NCBI GenBank assembly: GCA_010093705.1
Contig: MU006090.1
Location: 438,056 to 502,055, forward strand
Direction: 5' to 3'
DNA from: Patellaria atrata CBS 101060
Taxonomy: Eukaryota > Ascomycota > Dothideomycetes > Patellariales > Patellariaceae
Length of the DNA stretch: 64,000 nt
Below are positions 1-12,000 of this stretch, piece after piece (the first letter of the stretch is position 1; the number at the start of each line of letters is the position of its first letter). Below the pieces are notes generated by a model. It was not told the origin of the DNA. It saw only the letters and a program-made list of their open reading frames with translations, and did no database searches. A program made the translations under genes and the position numbers.

Positions 1-2263
1 ATATCCAGCGCTGGGAACTGGGCTTGCTGTGTTGCTACGTGGATTGCCGTAGCCTGGTGGGGCATGACGGTTGTCAGAGCCGGTACCTGGGAAGAATGGA
101 ACAGATGGATCAACGGGACTGCGAGGTGGGTCGCGATATGGTGAGGCACTAGGAGCCGGAGGGTTCAAGCCACTTTCAGCCGACTTGGGGAATTGAGTAT
201 CGCGTGCGACACTTCCGGATGAGAAAGAGTCGTCATCCTCGTCTAAGGCTTTGCGTTGACCATAACCTTCTTTACCCTCACCACGAGCAGTTGCACCTAG
301 CGCGTCCAGTTCTGTGGTAAGCTGAGTTTGTGACTTGATGAAAGAGCCACGGTCATCACGCATAGGCTGGTAACGGGTATCAGGGTTCTTTGAGAAGATT
401 GCGTATCCTGACGAAATGAGAACCATGAGAAGCAAGATCAACGCAAATGCGGCATTGTAGATGAAGAAGATGACTCCCATGACACCATTTACGATTCCCT
501 AGGCAAGTTAGCGCTGATTCGACCATAGCAGTAAATAAAGCTTACCGGTTGATTGAAAACATTCGAGAATACGAGCAAAAAGATGGCGCTCAAGAAATTG
601 ATCGCAGAGATTGCGATGTTGAAACCATTCGTCTTCTTATCCATGTAGGGTCTCATGATCGACAGTGAAATTAGGAAACCAGCCTCGATGATGACGAGTG
701 CAACGGCTTGGGCAACACCGCTCGATTGAGCAAGACCGATGAACATACCCTTGACCAAGACGTAGATCAAGCAGGGGACGATATAGTAGTATGCACTGGC
801 TTTGAATTGGACATAGAGGAAGCCCCATTTGTTTAACGAAACCGGATCCGAATAGAGGATATAAGCGGGATTCTTGTGCATGGCGATGGAACGCTGAGCG
901 ATTCTGATGACTTTGGAGGATGCCCAACCAAGGATGCCGATCATGCAAACGAGAGTGAAAATGGCAAGAACAACTTCGGCGGCGGAATCTCTGCGAGTAA
1001 GCTCATAGAAGCAAAGAACAACCATTTGAGGAAAACCAATGAGGACGATACGGAACATGATGCCTTTGAGTACGGTCTTCCATCCATTGCGAAAATCAGA
1101 GAACTTGTCGGATTTCATCTTTCCAGCCTTCGATAGCGCTTCACAGGCATATTTGAAAACGATAACGCCGAGGACGACTAGAAGCACGAATATAACGAAG
1201 AAGATATACCCAGTCATGAAGATGTTTGTCGATTCAATCCTCGCACGGAAAGCGACACGCTCAATACCATGGACTGTGATAGTCTTGCTAGTTTCGGCTT
1301 GAGTCACCTGGTTGTTTGAGCGAGCCGCAATATCGACATAAGCTCGTTTAAGTAGTCTGTGCATGACTTCCAATGAGCGTTTCTGAACCTGAACGGAGGT
1401 GGTCGCGAGACTGGACAGAAGTGTTGCAGGTTTTCCACCAGTAGCACGTTGATACCATGTCGCAAGCTTTTGTAGGAACGAGACCCTGATGAGCCCCATG
1501 CTCCATTGGAAATTCTGTGTCCAGGATCCAGCAACGGGAGGTAGGTCAACAGCGGCCATTCCGAGGAAAGCTTGAGCCTGGAAATAACCAAACAAAGACA
1601 TAGCATTTGCAGCAACATGAGCGGCAGTGTTAGTGTGTCCAAGTCCGGAAGTGATGGCGGACGCTAGGAGACCCAGGCCAGCAATAACGGCGGTTACCCA
1701 TCCGACGGCTTTTTGGTAGACAGTGTTTCCATTGGAGAGCTCGGCTTCGACGCAAGCAAGAGCCTTGCCTTCTGTGTCATTGATATACACACGAACTCTT
1801 CCGTCGAGATCGGGAATTGTGTATGCCACCCCTAGATAATGTAAGTATGAATGAACCATGTTGGCACCGTGGTAGAAACCCTACCTGGAATTTGCTTGAC
1901 GGTATCCGCATCTAGAACAGCGTTTGACTCTATGTTAATTGTGCCAGTGTTCATAGGGCAGAGACCTGCTAGATCTTCCGAGTCGCATGGATCGATGGTC
2001 TGTTTGAAGGCTTGGTATCCGTAAACAAAGGCCTGGAGATCTGCTGTAACTTTACCGGAAATTTCCGACACACCGACAATCTCGAATGTCAAGGTATTAT
2101 TGTCCGGTGTAAAGACGACATTGAATAGGGTTGCTGAGAAACTGGAGTTTTTTTGGCAAGGATTCAGCGATCGGGACTCTATCAGTCGGATGGCGGATGT
2201 GAATGGGAGGAGGGTCAATAAGGCTGCGATGAGAATCGACAGGGTCGACTGTGAGTATCGCAT
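1..2263 (-). CDS. Flavin carrier (FLC)/TRP-like channel family membrane protein, C-terminus cut by window edge
   Basis: Three exons are visible: 2263-1885, 1831-546 and 498 to the window edge, with introns of 53 and 47 nt (GT..AG) that keep the frame. The product starts with a signal peptide (about residues 1-24, ending TSA). A lumenal ML-like domain with spaced cysteines follows (for example DPCDSEDLAGLCP), then a long polytopic TRP domain with about nine hydrophobic segments, and a hydrophilic cytosolic tail rich in Asp, Pro and Ser. This order is that of the fungal FLC family (yeast Flc1-3, S. pombe Pkd2), known for roles in FAD transport into the ER, calcium homeostasis and cell-wall integrity. 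The start at 2263 is chosen because the signal peptide begins there. The family assignment is strong; which paralogue it is cannot be told. The stop codon lies left of the window. Confidence 0.9.
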
Positions 2264-3063
2264 ATTGTATGAAAGAAATTCAATGTATTATTATATTGCA
2301 ACTGGGCCCGCTGGAGTAGAAGGTGACTCCAGGAGTACTCGGGATGAGTACGATCAATGCGGGAGGCACCAAAACAAAGGTCGTGGACGGGAAACGATCG
2401 TAACGACGGGTCGTGATATTAAATTATTGTAAATCGGTCGTTAAGTTGGAAACGATGGAATTGATGAACGAGTGATGCTTGTGTGAGTTGTTGGATTGAA
2501 GAAGCTGGAGAAGAAGAGTGTAGGTGTTATTGATGCTGCGACGTTCCCCTTGGAAAACCGGGCAGAAGCAGGTTAGCGGGAGGCGAAAAGGCGATGATGT
2601 AGCGGCTAGTTAGGGAGGTATGTCTGGAACGATCGTGTTAAACCTGCGATGTAGCGGTACCGTCCAGCTCGCCGCCTACAAAGCAGATTTGTTGAATAAG
2701 GTGAGGTTTGAGGATAAGAAGCGCGAAAGGTGACCAGAGGAGTTTAGGTTTTGTTCAAGTGAGGAGTCGAAGGAAGAGAAAGAGTCGCTTTGGGCAGGAG
2801 AGATTGAGGTTCGTGATGAGACAGCCGGTCAACCAGTGAGAAGAGGACCAGCTGCCAGGGGAACGTCAAGGGGATGAATTTGCGCCCAGAGCTTTTACTG
2901 AGCTCAGCCTCCCTCGTCCTCACGCGGTGCTGTACCGAAAAGGGGCCCTTCTAACTGAATATGGTCGCGCGCCTACGTAAAAACTTCCTGATGGCTTCAT
3001 GAATCTTTTGACACGCAACGTCGCCAAAGTCATGTACGGTACGGAGTAGGAGTTTATCACTTG

Positions 3064-3087
3064 TTCATCATCATCATCATCATCATT
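3064..3087. repeat. TCA/ATC trinucleotide microsatellite
   Basis: A run of about seven TCA units followed by imperfect copies. Read directly from the sequence; no function inferred. Confidence 0.8.
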
Positions 3088-3807
3088 TTCATCTTCATCG
3101 AACTTCACTCCTTCTCATGGTGCGCAACTCACTTTCATTATCAACCTGGGTTTTATCGATTTCTTGGTTTCGAATTTGAAGAGAAAGGACCGATATGCAA
3201 AACTGCGAATGCGACACGGCCATCCGAAGTTGTCAAAAAACCACCGCCAGCCGGCCAGCCATCCACATCCACACACCCACAGGTCCCAAGTTCACAACCG
3301 CTGTTTCGTATATCTGAACTTACACATCCAGCTTAATACAACAGTACTCAGCCCTAGATATTTGGTCTCTTTGCACTACATACGAAGTACTTGCTACCCT
3401 CAAAGAATTCAGGATCGTTAAACTTCATAGCCAAAATAAATAGGCACAACCTTAACTCTAACAAGATCTCTGATCTCCATTCTCTCCGAGCCAAGAACAG
3501 ACTCTTCGGTACTCCGAAACGTATTCTTTTCTATATTCTCAATCATTATACAATGATCGACCACTCTCCGCTTCTTATCCGTCAGGTACCGACGCATTCT
3601 CCGCTCTCGCCCTCTCCACAAAACGTTTCTGCGACGCGCGTTTTGTCTTGGATTCATCGCGCTCGGCTACGATGAGAACCCAGCGGTTTCATACCCTATC
3701 TTCTCCTCTTACTAAGCTAAGTTAAAGATCTTTGGTTAAGCGTGCGCCGACGAATCTATAACGTCAAAGTAATTTCTCTTTTTTGTGTTCAATTTTCATG
3801 GAATCTC

Positions 3808-3897
3808 ATCTCGTCATTCAAATCTTCATCTCGTCATTCAAATCTTCATCTCGTCATTCAAATCTTCATCTCGTTATTCAAACCTTCATCTCGTCTT
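3808..3897. repeat. 20-bp tandem repeat, about 4.5 copies
   Basis: The unit ATCTCGTCATTCAAATCTTC starts at 3808, 3828 and 3848 with no differences. A fourth copy at 3868 has two substitutions, and a half copy follows at 3888. Near-identity of the first three units points to recent expansion by slippage or unequal exchange. It lies in noncoding sequence. Confidence 0.9.
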
Positions 3898-5830
3898 TAA
3901 CTTCCTTTACAGCGTTTTGTCATTTCCATCATGAATCAGAGCGCCAAGACAGGAAGTAAGACATCCGGTACTAGCGCATGACTGCTCTTTCCATCGAGAA
4001 CGCCAAGAAAAGGCCTGATTCAGGACGAAACCGAAACGACACCGACACTCGGCAATCCGGGAACTTTTTGGATGTTATAATGGGTTGGGTTTCGTACCGA
4101 ATGCCGATACGAAGGCTGAAGTATGTTGTTTGTTTTCGATGATGTTTCCCATAGCAATACACTCTGAGAAGACTCTCTCCAATCGTTTCGATTACCTTTA
4201 TCAGTGGATCTCAATATTTTAACCGGACACACTTGAAATCTACAAGATTCCTTGCTTTGGTCAGTTGTAAAAGCACCCCTGTACGGACCAAGCCTTTTTG
4301 ATAGAGACGTACCGAGTATAACACGGAAGTGTCCCTTCCCCAGTCGCGGTCAGCATTCCTTGGCCACTTTGCGCTTGCACATAGCTCCAAGTGGACTGTG
4401 GAATCGATGGTCTTAATTATTCTCTGTAGTCTGTACGGTCTGGGCCTACCTATGGTTGGGTACCTTTTGTACGTTTTTTGCTTTGCTGTACAGAGGAGTC
4501 GGAGATGATTGGAGCGAGAGCATGTAATAACGCTGTCAATATTACAGGTGCTATAATTGTACGGTAATGTCTTCATTTGCCGAGGGAAGATTCCCAGGAT
4601 GCCGGTAATACTGTACGAATATGCTGCTGTAAAAAATAACATAGATTCGACACACATGGTCGGCCGTACGCCCGTTCCTAGTACAAAGATTCTCGCTTCT
4701 GCTGCGTTTGGTAAAGATGTGCTGTTTGAAAATTTCCTCATGGGTTATCTGCATTATTGAAGTCAAACACTTCTAGACTTCGATTCTCCTAATACGTTGG
4801 TTCTCCCAATATTTTGAATCTCCTGAAGACCTCTCCTCTCTTAATACTTCAATTCTTGTTTAAATCTCGATTCATCTTTAAACCTCAATTCTCCTAAGAC
4901 AAGCTCTACTTCTCTAAAGCTCCCAAGCCTTCTAAGTCCCAAAGCCCGCCCCTCCCGAAACCTCGAATCTCCCGCACTCTCGAGCGTCCGAACCCTGACC
5001 TCTCATCACCTCAACTCCCAAATACCAAGCTTACACCTATCCCATTTCTCCTTACCTATCAAAAAACATCTACACCCTTTCCAACCAAAAGAAAATATAC
5101 CGCCCATATTCCCCTTTTATCACGCTAACCTCACCACCGCCACCCCTTCTTCATCTCCCATCCGTCCCCCCTTCCTCACTCTCCCCACCATCCCATCCCC
5201 AACGGACTGTACACCGCACATCGTCCGCACATCCACCCCATCACTCAAGCACCGTACCATCCCGCCATCCTCTCTGAAAACAGGAGAGGAAAATATCGTC
5301 TGCGATCTCTCCCTCGTCCCCCCTAAAGAAAGAGAGGAGCGGCTACACCCACCCGCTCCTCTTTCACTACCAGATACGGAGACATGGGCTCGGGATTAGC
5401 TGTGGACTGCCCAGGAACTACATCGACCGGGATCAAGTCGGCATCCTCACGCGCCAGAGAGGAAAGTTTTCGCTGCTGTGGAGACTGGGAGATGAGGGGG
5501 AAGATAAGTTCGGATAGGTGGTTGATCGCCAGTAGTCGCTCTGGAAAAGGGGGATATACTGAAATAAATAGTCCGAATTTTCAGGGTTGATAGTATCATC
5601 TTTGTAAGGTAGGTAATAAGTTTCTATTCCATTCCGGCGGGATGGGGGAGGGGTGAGCAGTAGGGAGATCTGTTCAAAGGGAAGGGGGGAGACAACGCGG
5701 AGCTGTTTAAGGGAAAGCGTACTCTATGGAATATAGAACAGCAGCACATGCGGACACAGGGGGTTAGTATTAAGGTGTGGAACATCCATGGGAATGAGGT
5801 GGGTTTGACGGTGGATTGTAAATAGAGGTT

Positions 5831-5834
5831 ATTT

Positions 5835-5866
<32 letters not shown>
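5831..5866. repeat. T tract followed by long G homopolymer
   Basis: A run of T is followed directly by an uninterrupted G run of more than 20 bases near 5845-5866. Homopolymers this long are unstable and often misjudged in length by sequencing, so the exact length should not be trusted. Confidence 0.85.
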
Positions 5867-6944
5867 GGGGAGAGGGGGTTGCGTAGTCAACGACGGTGAT
5901 GGAGAATGTATGTACTCGTAAGAAAGGTTGGGAAGGACGAGGGGGTTTGATAGTAGTTGTGTGATATTGCTATTTTGATGATAGTCCGAAAATCTTCGAT
6001 TCTAGGAGCAATTGGTGACTACTGTGTCCAGTACTTCATAAGTCGCGAAATTTCACATCCAGATAGACCGCGCACCATGCCTATAAAGAGTTAAAGGGCC
6101 ATAAACATATTTTTGAAGCTCTTAAGTAAAATCACACCTCAAACTCACTACATCTACGTCCACCACAAACGTTCGGTTGAGATAATCTAAGCGTGGAGAT
6201 CTGCACCCTCATGCATGATGTCAACTAGCTGATCGGCACCGAGAGCCGTGTTCTTAGCTTCTCATTATTCATTAAAGATTTCGAACAAATGCCAAAATAC
6301 GTTCATATGCGGGAAAACAGTAGATGCCACCAGTGCTAATAAAATATCGCTAGTTTCTATCCAACACCTCACCCCTAGAAACCACGAAACCATCCCCACG
6401 CAAGCTGTCAACGTGGACAGCACGATAAATCCACGATGAATCCACAGAACAAAACCAATCCCAAGATCAAATATAGAAAATTGACATAGAAAAAAACCAT
6501 ACAAATAGAAATGACCCTACCTACCCCTCACAAAAGCAAAAATAGCCCACAATTCGACTTTCCTCCCCCAATCCAATCAACCCCCTTGGCACATCCCCTC
6601 CGAACGCTCAGCGTCCATATAACGATATAAAACCCCCTCCCCTCCACCTCCCTCGTTGGCCCACGTTATTAAACCCACGTTCTAGCACGAGTATTTAATC
6701 TGCAAACGGCCGGGTAATTCTTCAGACCCCTGCTCCCAATCCCAGCATCGAGTAAATCTCGTTATTCGTAAAACGGACGCCGAGGCCTGGCTCTTGGAAC
6801 CGGATAGTAGTGATGTAGGCAATAACCTAACATACACTTCTACAGTGTGATAAATATACACCTACCACCCTCCCCGGCCATCATGCCCGAACCTCTATCA
6901 CTGAAGCAAAATCATTTGTTTCAAAACTCTTCACATCCGTCGCA

Positions 6945-9060
6945 ATGGCTCCACTCCTCAGTCTCATTTCTCAGGCCCTCGCACTCGCCGCACTAGTTCG
7001 GGGAGCGGCATCAACCAGCCTCTCAGACTCGTGGCGAGACGCGGATGTAGGACAGAGCGGGTACGTCGGGGGCGGGCACGGCTTAGATCCCGCGGTGGTA
7101 GACAGCGCTCAATTCAAAGAGCTGTGGGCGAGTCATTTCGGGAAGACTGAGAAGGTACAGTGCATCATAATGATCTCCCCCAATCTCACATATCGACTCG
7201 CTGCACACTTTGGCGCAGACCTCGAGCGTCTTAGTGTGAGATTGAAGTGTTTATGGATCTGACCTTCCTCAGCATTATGCTAAACCCCTAGTCTACACGC
7301 TCTCTGCGGGCCAACAAGTCCTCTTCTTAGCTTCGACGGCGAATATAATCAGGACGATAGATGCAAAGACGGGGGAGCTGTTGAACTATCGGCAGGTTGC
7401 GGAGCCATTTCCGCTTGCTGAGGTCTATTGCACAGGCATTGCGGAGTGGGTGCACCAAACCACACTAGGGTGCATATACTGAGTTTGTACAGTACGCTGG
7501 GGATCATGGGAACCCCGGTAATCGATCCCGAGACCGACATTGCGTACTTCTACGCGAAATCGTATATCCCGTGAGTAAGATCTCTCTCGCAAGGCTTATC
7601 GTGCGCTGATGCGAGTAGGAACTATCGGATTGAGGGGGAGACTGGGATCTTGAACGGGGTCTACTACTTCTATGCTGTTCATCTAGATACTTTGGACGAT
7701 GTAGAGGGTTTCCCTATACTGGTCGACGGCGTACCAGCGGATAACGATAAACGGAAATATTTCATCGGTGGCACAATTCTGAACCGGCCGTCGTTGACGC
7801 AGATCGGAGATGTCGTATATGCTGGATTTGGAAGTATTTGTGACCAGTTCAACTATAGTAAGTGACAGCAGGGACGACTTGGTAGAAGCTTGAAGCTGAC
7901 AATGAAAGCCGGTACTGTGTTGGCGGTCAACGTTAAGGAAAAGAAGGTACGTCTGGACTCCCATGAACTAATATCTCCGGTAACAAGTAATTCACTAATT
8001 TGATGTTACTTAGCTTGTCAACAACTTCGTCACGCAAGCAGGTCTAGATTCAGCTTTCACGCTTGACTGGACGATGTTCCACGCGGGCGGTGGAGCAGGC
8101 ATTTGGCAAAGTGGAATGGGTCTAAGTAGTGATGGTAAAAGCCTTTACTTCGTCGTAGTAAGTGCAAGATCATAATCACAGGATCAAGCTCCCCCGCTCC
8201 TGAGGTTATAATGGCTGAGTTCAATTATAGGATAATGGAGACTGGCCAGGCAACGTCACAGAGCAAACTGCTCCCGTAGCAGGTGGCACAGAGCTAGATG
8301 TATTGAGTGAAATGGCAGTCAGACTAGAGGTCGGAGAAGATGGTTTTCTCGAGGTCGTAGATCACTTCCAACCCTTCGATTTCCAGAACGATGAGGGGAT
8401 GGATCTAGGTAGGTCATCCTATGAGTCTAACTCTGAGTTCATACTAATATAGGATAAGGTTCTGGAGGAATTTCTCTCCTAGATCCAGAGGTCTTCCACG
8501 GTGGAGATATCGAGCGAATGGCTCTCGTAGCGGGTAAGAGCGGGAAGATCTATGTTCTAGATGCCGACAACCTAGGAGGTTTCCGCCAAGGACCCAACGA
8601 GACTGACGGCGTTGTCCAAATCATCGACTCGGATGGCGAAGGTAGACAGAATGGTGCTGTATATGGAGGTCTCGGCTCCTATCCTTTGGACGGGGGTTAC
8701 GTCTACTCTGCCGGTGTCGGTCAGCCTATAAAAGCATACAAACTCATCACCAGCGAGTACGGGACACCACATTTCGAAGTAGCTGGAAAGTCAGTTGAGG
8801 TCTCACAAGATACGCTTGGAAACGGTATTCCGACTGTAACGTCCTTTGGAGATGCGGAGGGATCTGGAATAGTTTGGTTAACCGCGCCTTTAGCTGGACT
8901 TCAAGCCTGGCATGCGATTCCAGACGAGGATGGAATGTTGAAGACTATCAACCTTCCACGCATTGATGGGTCGATAAAGTTTTCACGACCGACTTTCGGA
9001 GACGGCAGGGTATACGTCTTCGATTCGAAGGGAGTCCTGCATTGTTTAGGTAGCAACTGA
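6945..9060 (+). CDS. Secreted PQQ-like beta-propeller protein (quinoprotein alcohol dehydrogenase-like fold)
   Basis: Eight exons join in frame to 553 residues: 6945-7154, 7273-7445, 7493-7570, 7619-7857, 7909-7946, 8014-8157, 8231-8408 and 8459-9060. The seven introns are 47-118 nt. Residues 1 to about 22 look like a signal peptide. The rest contains repeated strands typical of quinoprotein beta-propellers, such as FLASTANIIRTIDAKTGELL, GTPVIDPETDIAYFYAKSYI and VAGKSGKIYVLDADNLGG. Such proteins are extracellular; some bind pyrroloquinoline quinone and oxidise alcohols or sugars, but many fungal members have no tested activity. I see no haem-binding CXXCH motif, so it is not a quinohaemoprotein. 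The reaction is unknown; fold and secretion are inferred with good confidence. The first intron (118 nt) is longer than the others and its exact structure is least certain. Confidence 0.8.
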
Positions 9061-12000
9061 TATCGAGCGAATCAAGATGTCTGTGAGACAGCTGTACATA
9101 CCTAACTGTAACGACTATAATAAGCACAAGATCGTATCTCTAGTGAAAATTGTGATCTCTCAGATTTTATCTACTGTGGTTGTGGGTCTGTACACCGTCT
9201 GGGTATCACGAACCACCGCATCTCTACAGTCATCCCTAAACCTGCAGAAGAGTAGCATATACGTAAAAGCAAGATACCGACGTACGATGTTCGATACACA
9301 TTACATTAGTCTTACGATCTCCAAGTAGCCATATCGAGCCAGGGATGCATTCTGGTTTCCTGTATTTTGGTGTATGCTGTACCTACCCCAGTAGAGCAGT
9401 CCAAGCTTGTTCTATCAGCCACACAGTTCACAAATCCCCTTGTTCCATGTCCGTTGCCGTTTCGTGTAACAGTTCCCGTGACGTTGAGCGGACGGAAGAG
9501 ACGGCAGACCGGTGCAGTGGGGTCTAGGCGGGGTCCCAGCGTCTGAAAATCACCAACAGACCCATGCTGAGAGAGCAAAAGTACCCAGAGTGATAAGAAG
9601 TCGGAAAGGTTAAGATGATTGTCAAAGTGGAAGCAGACAGAAAGGAGTACGAGTGACCTACTTACGTAATCGAAAGTCAGCATGATAATAGCAAATGTAA
9701 GACAAATAAAGGATTGAGAAGCGCTGAACAACAACCTTGACGAGGAATCATGTAATGGTGTCGTACTTCTAGGAAAGCATGACACATGAATGTAATGCAG
9801 CTTGATAATGATAGTTTTCGTAAATAGTAACTGTAAGGAGGTTGGATCGTATGACATATGAAAGCTGAAGGTATGAAACTGAGTGATTACACCCCATTAC
9901 TGTGAGATATGCGAGGGTTACTGAGAGAGATCTGGGATGTGTGTATTCAAGTCGACATGCAAGGAACACGTCACTGGACGGCCCGTGTTTGGTTCTCTGG
10001 TCCGGGGGATGTCTTACATGTAAAGTCGTCGATCTGCTCAAGGTATAGGTTCCCTGAGATCCGGTCATTGATGCAGGTAGGATCTTGTGTTTGGCGGGGT
10101 TGGTTTCAAGGCGTCATGCGCATAGTTCTTCTGATGTCCCTTCTCTTAGGTTAGCCGTAGAGAGTCCAATTAGTACGAAGGATATTCGAACATTCAGTAT
10201 ATGTCCCGTAGTAACAAGAAGTCGATTAGCGGAAGTAGGAGGATATGTCTACCTCACTGAGTGAGATCTTCCATGACATGTACAGTGACACTACCTATCC
10301 CACAAAGCCTCTCACCGCTCTTTCTCAAAATCGTAAACTTCGTCGAACATGTTGTAGAATCCGACTTGATCACTATCCGTTAATGCCGTCTTTAGATTGC
10401 ATACATAGCATGGATATGGCCTTGAACGCCGCTTGTAGATTGTTGAAATTGGTATCCTCTCTTCCACCGCCACACATAGAGGAGCAGCCCTATCGAGTTG
10501 CCGTGTCCGTGAAAGCGACTTGGAAATCACCTCCTCGTCTTACCATAGAAGGAGCTCAAATTCTGCACCACATAAGCCATAGTAAAACGCCAAAGATTGG
10601 GTGCGGTAAACATTACAGCTCGATACCGGAAGAAGCCGTGGAGACGTGGGTAGTGAATCGGAGAGGAGTAATCATGATAAGTATCCTCCACCTTGCTATC
10701 GGTCGTCGAACAGTTTGGATGATAAGAGAAGTGGCCATTAAGAAGAACTTATTTCTTTTTCCGATTGAAGCATGAAACATATTGTTCATCAGAGAGGGGT
10801 GGGGCCGAAGACGGAAGGCTGTGGTCGATGGTAAGGGTTGATGATGACATGATTTGAAGGAGACTAAGAGAGCAGTAAGTGTGTGTGGGTGGAAAACGCG
10901 TCGAGATGATTATCTGATAGGTATCCTTGTTCGGAAGTGTTGGGCGTCTATTATGCAAGAGAGAGAGACTGAGACTGAGAGAGAGTGTGAGCCAGACAGG
11001 AGCTTTGATCTAAAATCTACGTCCGTACTCCGTAATTGATCTTCCATGATCCTAGCGGCCATCGAAATAGCCAAGGGCGTTCCCGGCTTGCATGTGCCTT
11101 GCATTAGCGGTTTTAGCCAACTGACCTCACTTCAATTTCTTCAATCTTTCTTTTCTTTTCTCAATTATTATGCCGTCTAGATGAGGGAACAGAAAAAGTA
11201 ATGACGCCGTAAGGTATGCATCCACATTTATACCGTGTGGTTGTTGAAGGAAAATATATATGGAAGTTGCTTTTTGTTTCAGGGATGAGGACTTCGGTTC
11301 GGCCCGACCGATCTAAGCCGAAGACGTAGGGGTTTGGTTCTTACTCGAAGATGACGCAGATGCCGTGGGGCTAGTAGGACTGCTTATAGACGTTATTGCA
11401 GTTGATTCTCGACAATCACCTAGAACGAATATAAGTATTAGATCAGAGTTGCAAGCCGTTGTGAATCGGGGGGACTCACCACATAACTCGTCAAGCCTGT
11501 ACTCTCTTTATCCCAAAACTCAGCTATCTAGAGGTGCAATAAATCGGGCAGAGAGACCTACATCGCAACGACATTTGCAGGACATCTCTTGTGAGTCTCC
11601 TGGTATTTGACACACCATGCTCGTACCGTGTATCTTAGATGGGAACAGCGGTAGACAACTTTCGTGTAATCGCACATCGTTCAGAGAGGTACGATTGGAT
11701 TGAATGACGCAAACTGCTTAAAGTGATGTTCAGGTATAAAGGAATCAAGAGTAAGGTAGTGGAAATTGATTGTCAATACAGGGACAAAGACGAAAGCGAT
11801 CTACAGTGTCTGTATCAGAGACGCTGGTGCTCGAGGCCTCTCCATAAGTACTTCCACACCTCCAGGGATATACCTCCCAAACTCGGTGTTTAACCCTCAC
11901 TACAGCGAGTTGGCGGACGGAACGGATCGTCCTGCTCTAGACCATATAACGCATCAGCGGAAGCTCCTGCCAAATCCATTGCTGGATCGATGCCAGGAAG

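Larger units (their letters stand above)
2264..6944. other. Long intergenic region without recognisable genes
   Basis: About 4.7 kb between the divergently transcribed FLC-like gene and the PQQ-like gene. Open frames here are short (the longest is 176 codons on the minus strand at 4211-4741), lack family motifs and have no consistent splice structure. It holds the upstream regions of both neighbours, a TCA trinucleotide run, a 20-bp tandem repeat, pyrimidine-rich tracts at about 4800-5350 and a long G tract near 5845. A short gene or noncoding RNA cannot be excluded. Confidence 0.6.

Noticed and set aside
4211-4741. 176-codon minus-strand open frame in the first intergenic region
   Set aside because: Nothing recognisable and no neighbouring exon; treated as chance.
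9312-9857. 181-codon minus-strand open frame, with a good GTAAGT donor inside
   Set aside because: No family motif, hydrophobic mixture typical of random frames, and no downstream exon that continues a protein; a noncoding transcript is possible but unsupported.
10245-10775. 176-codon plus-strand open frame
   Set aside because: Composition is not coding-like, no domain is recognised, and competing frames on the other strand are equally open.
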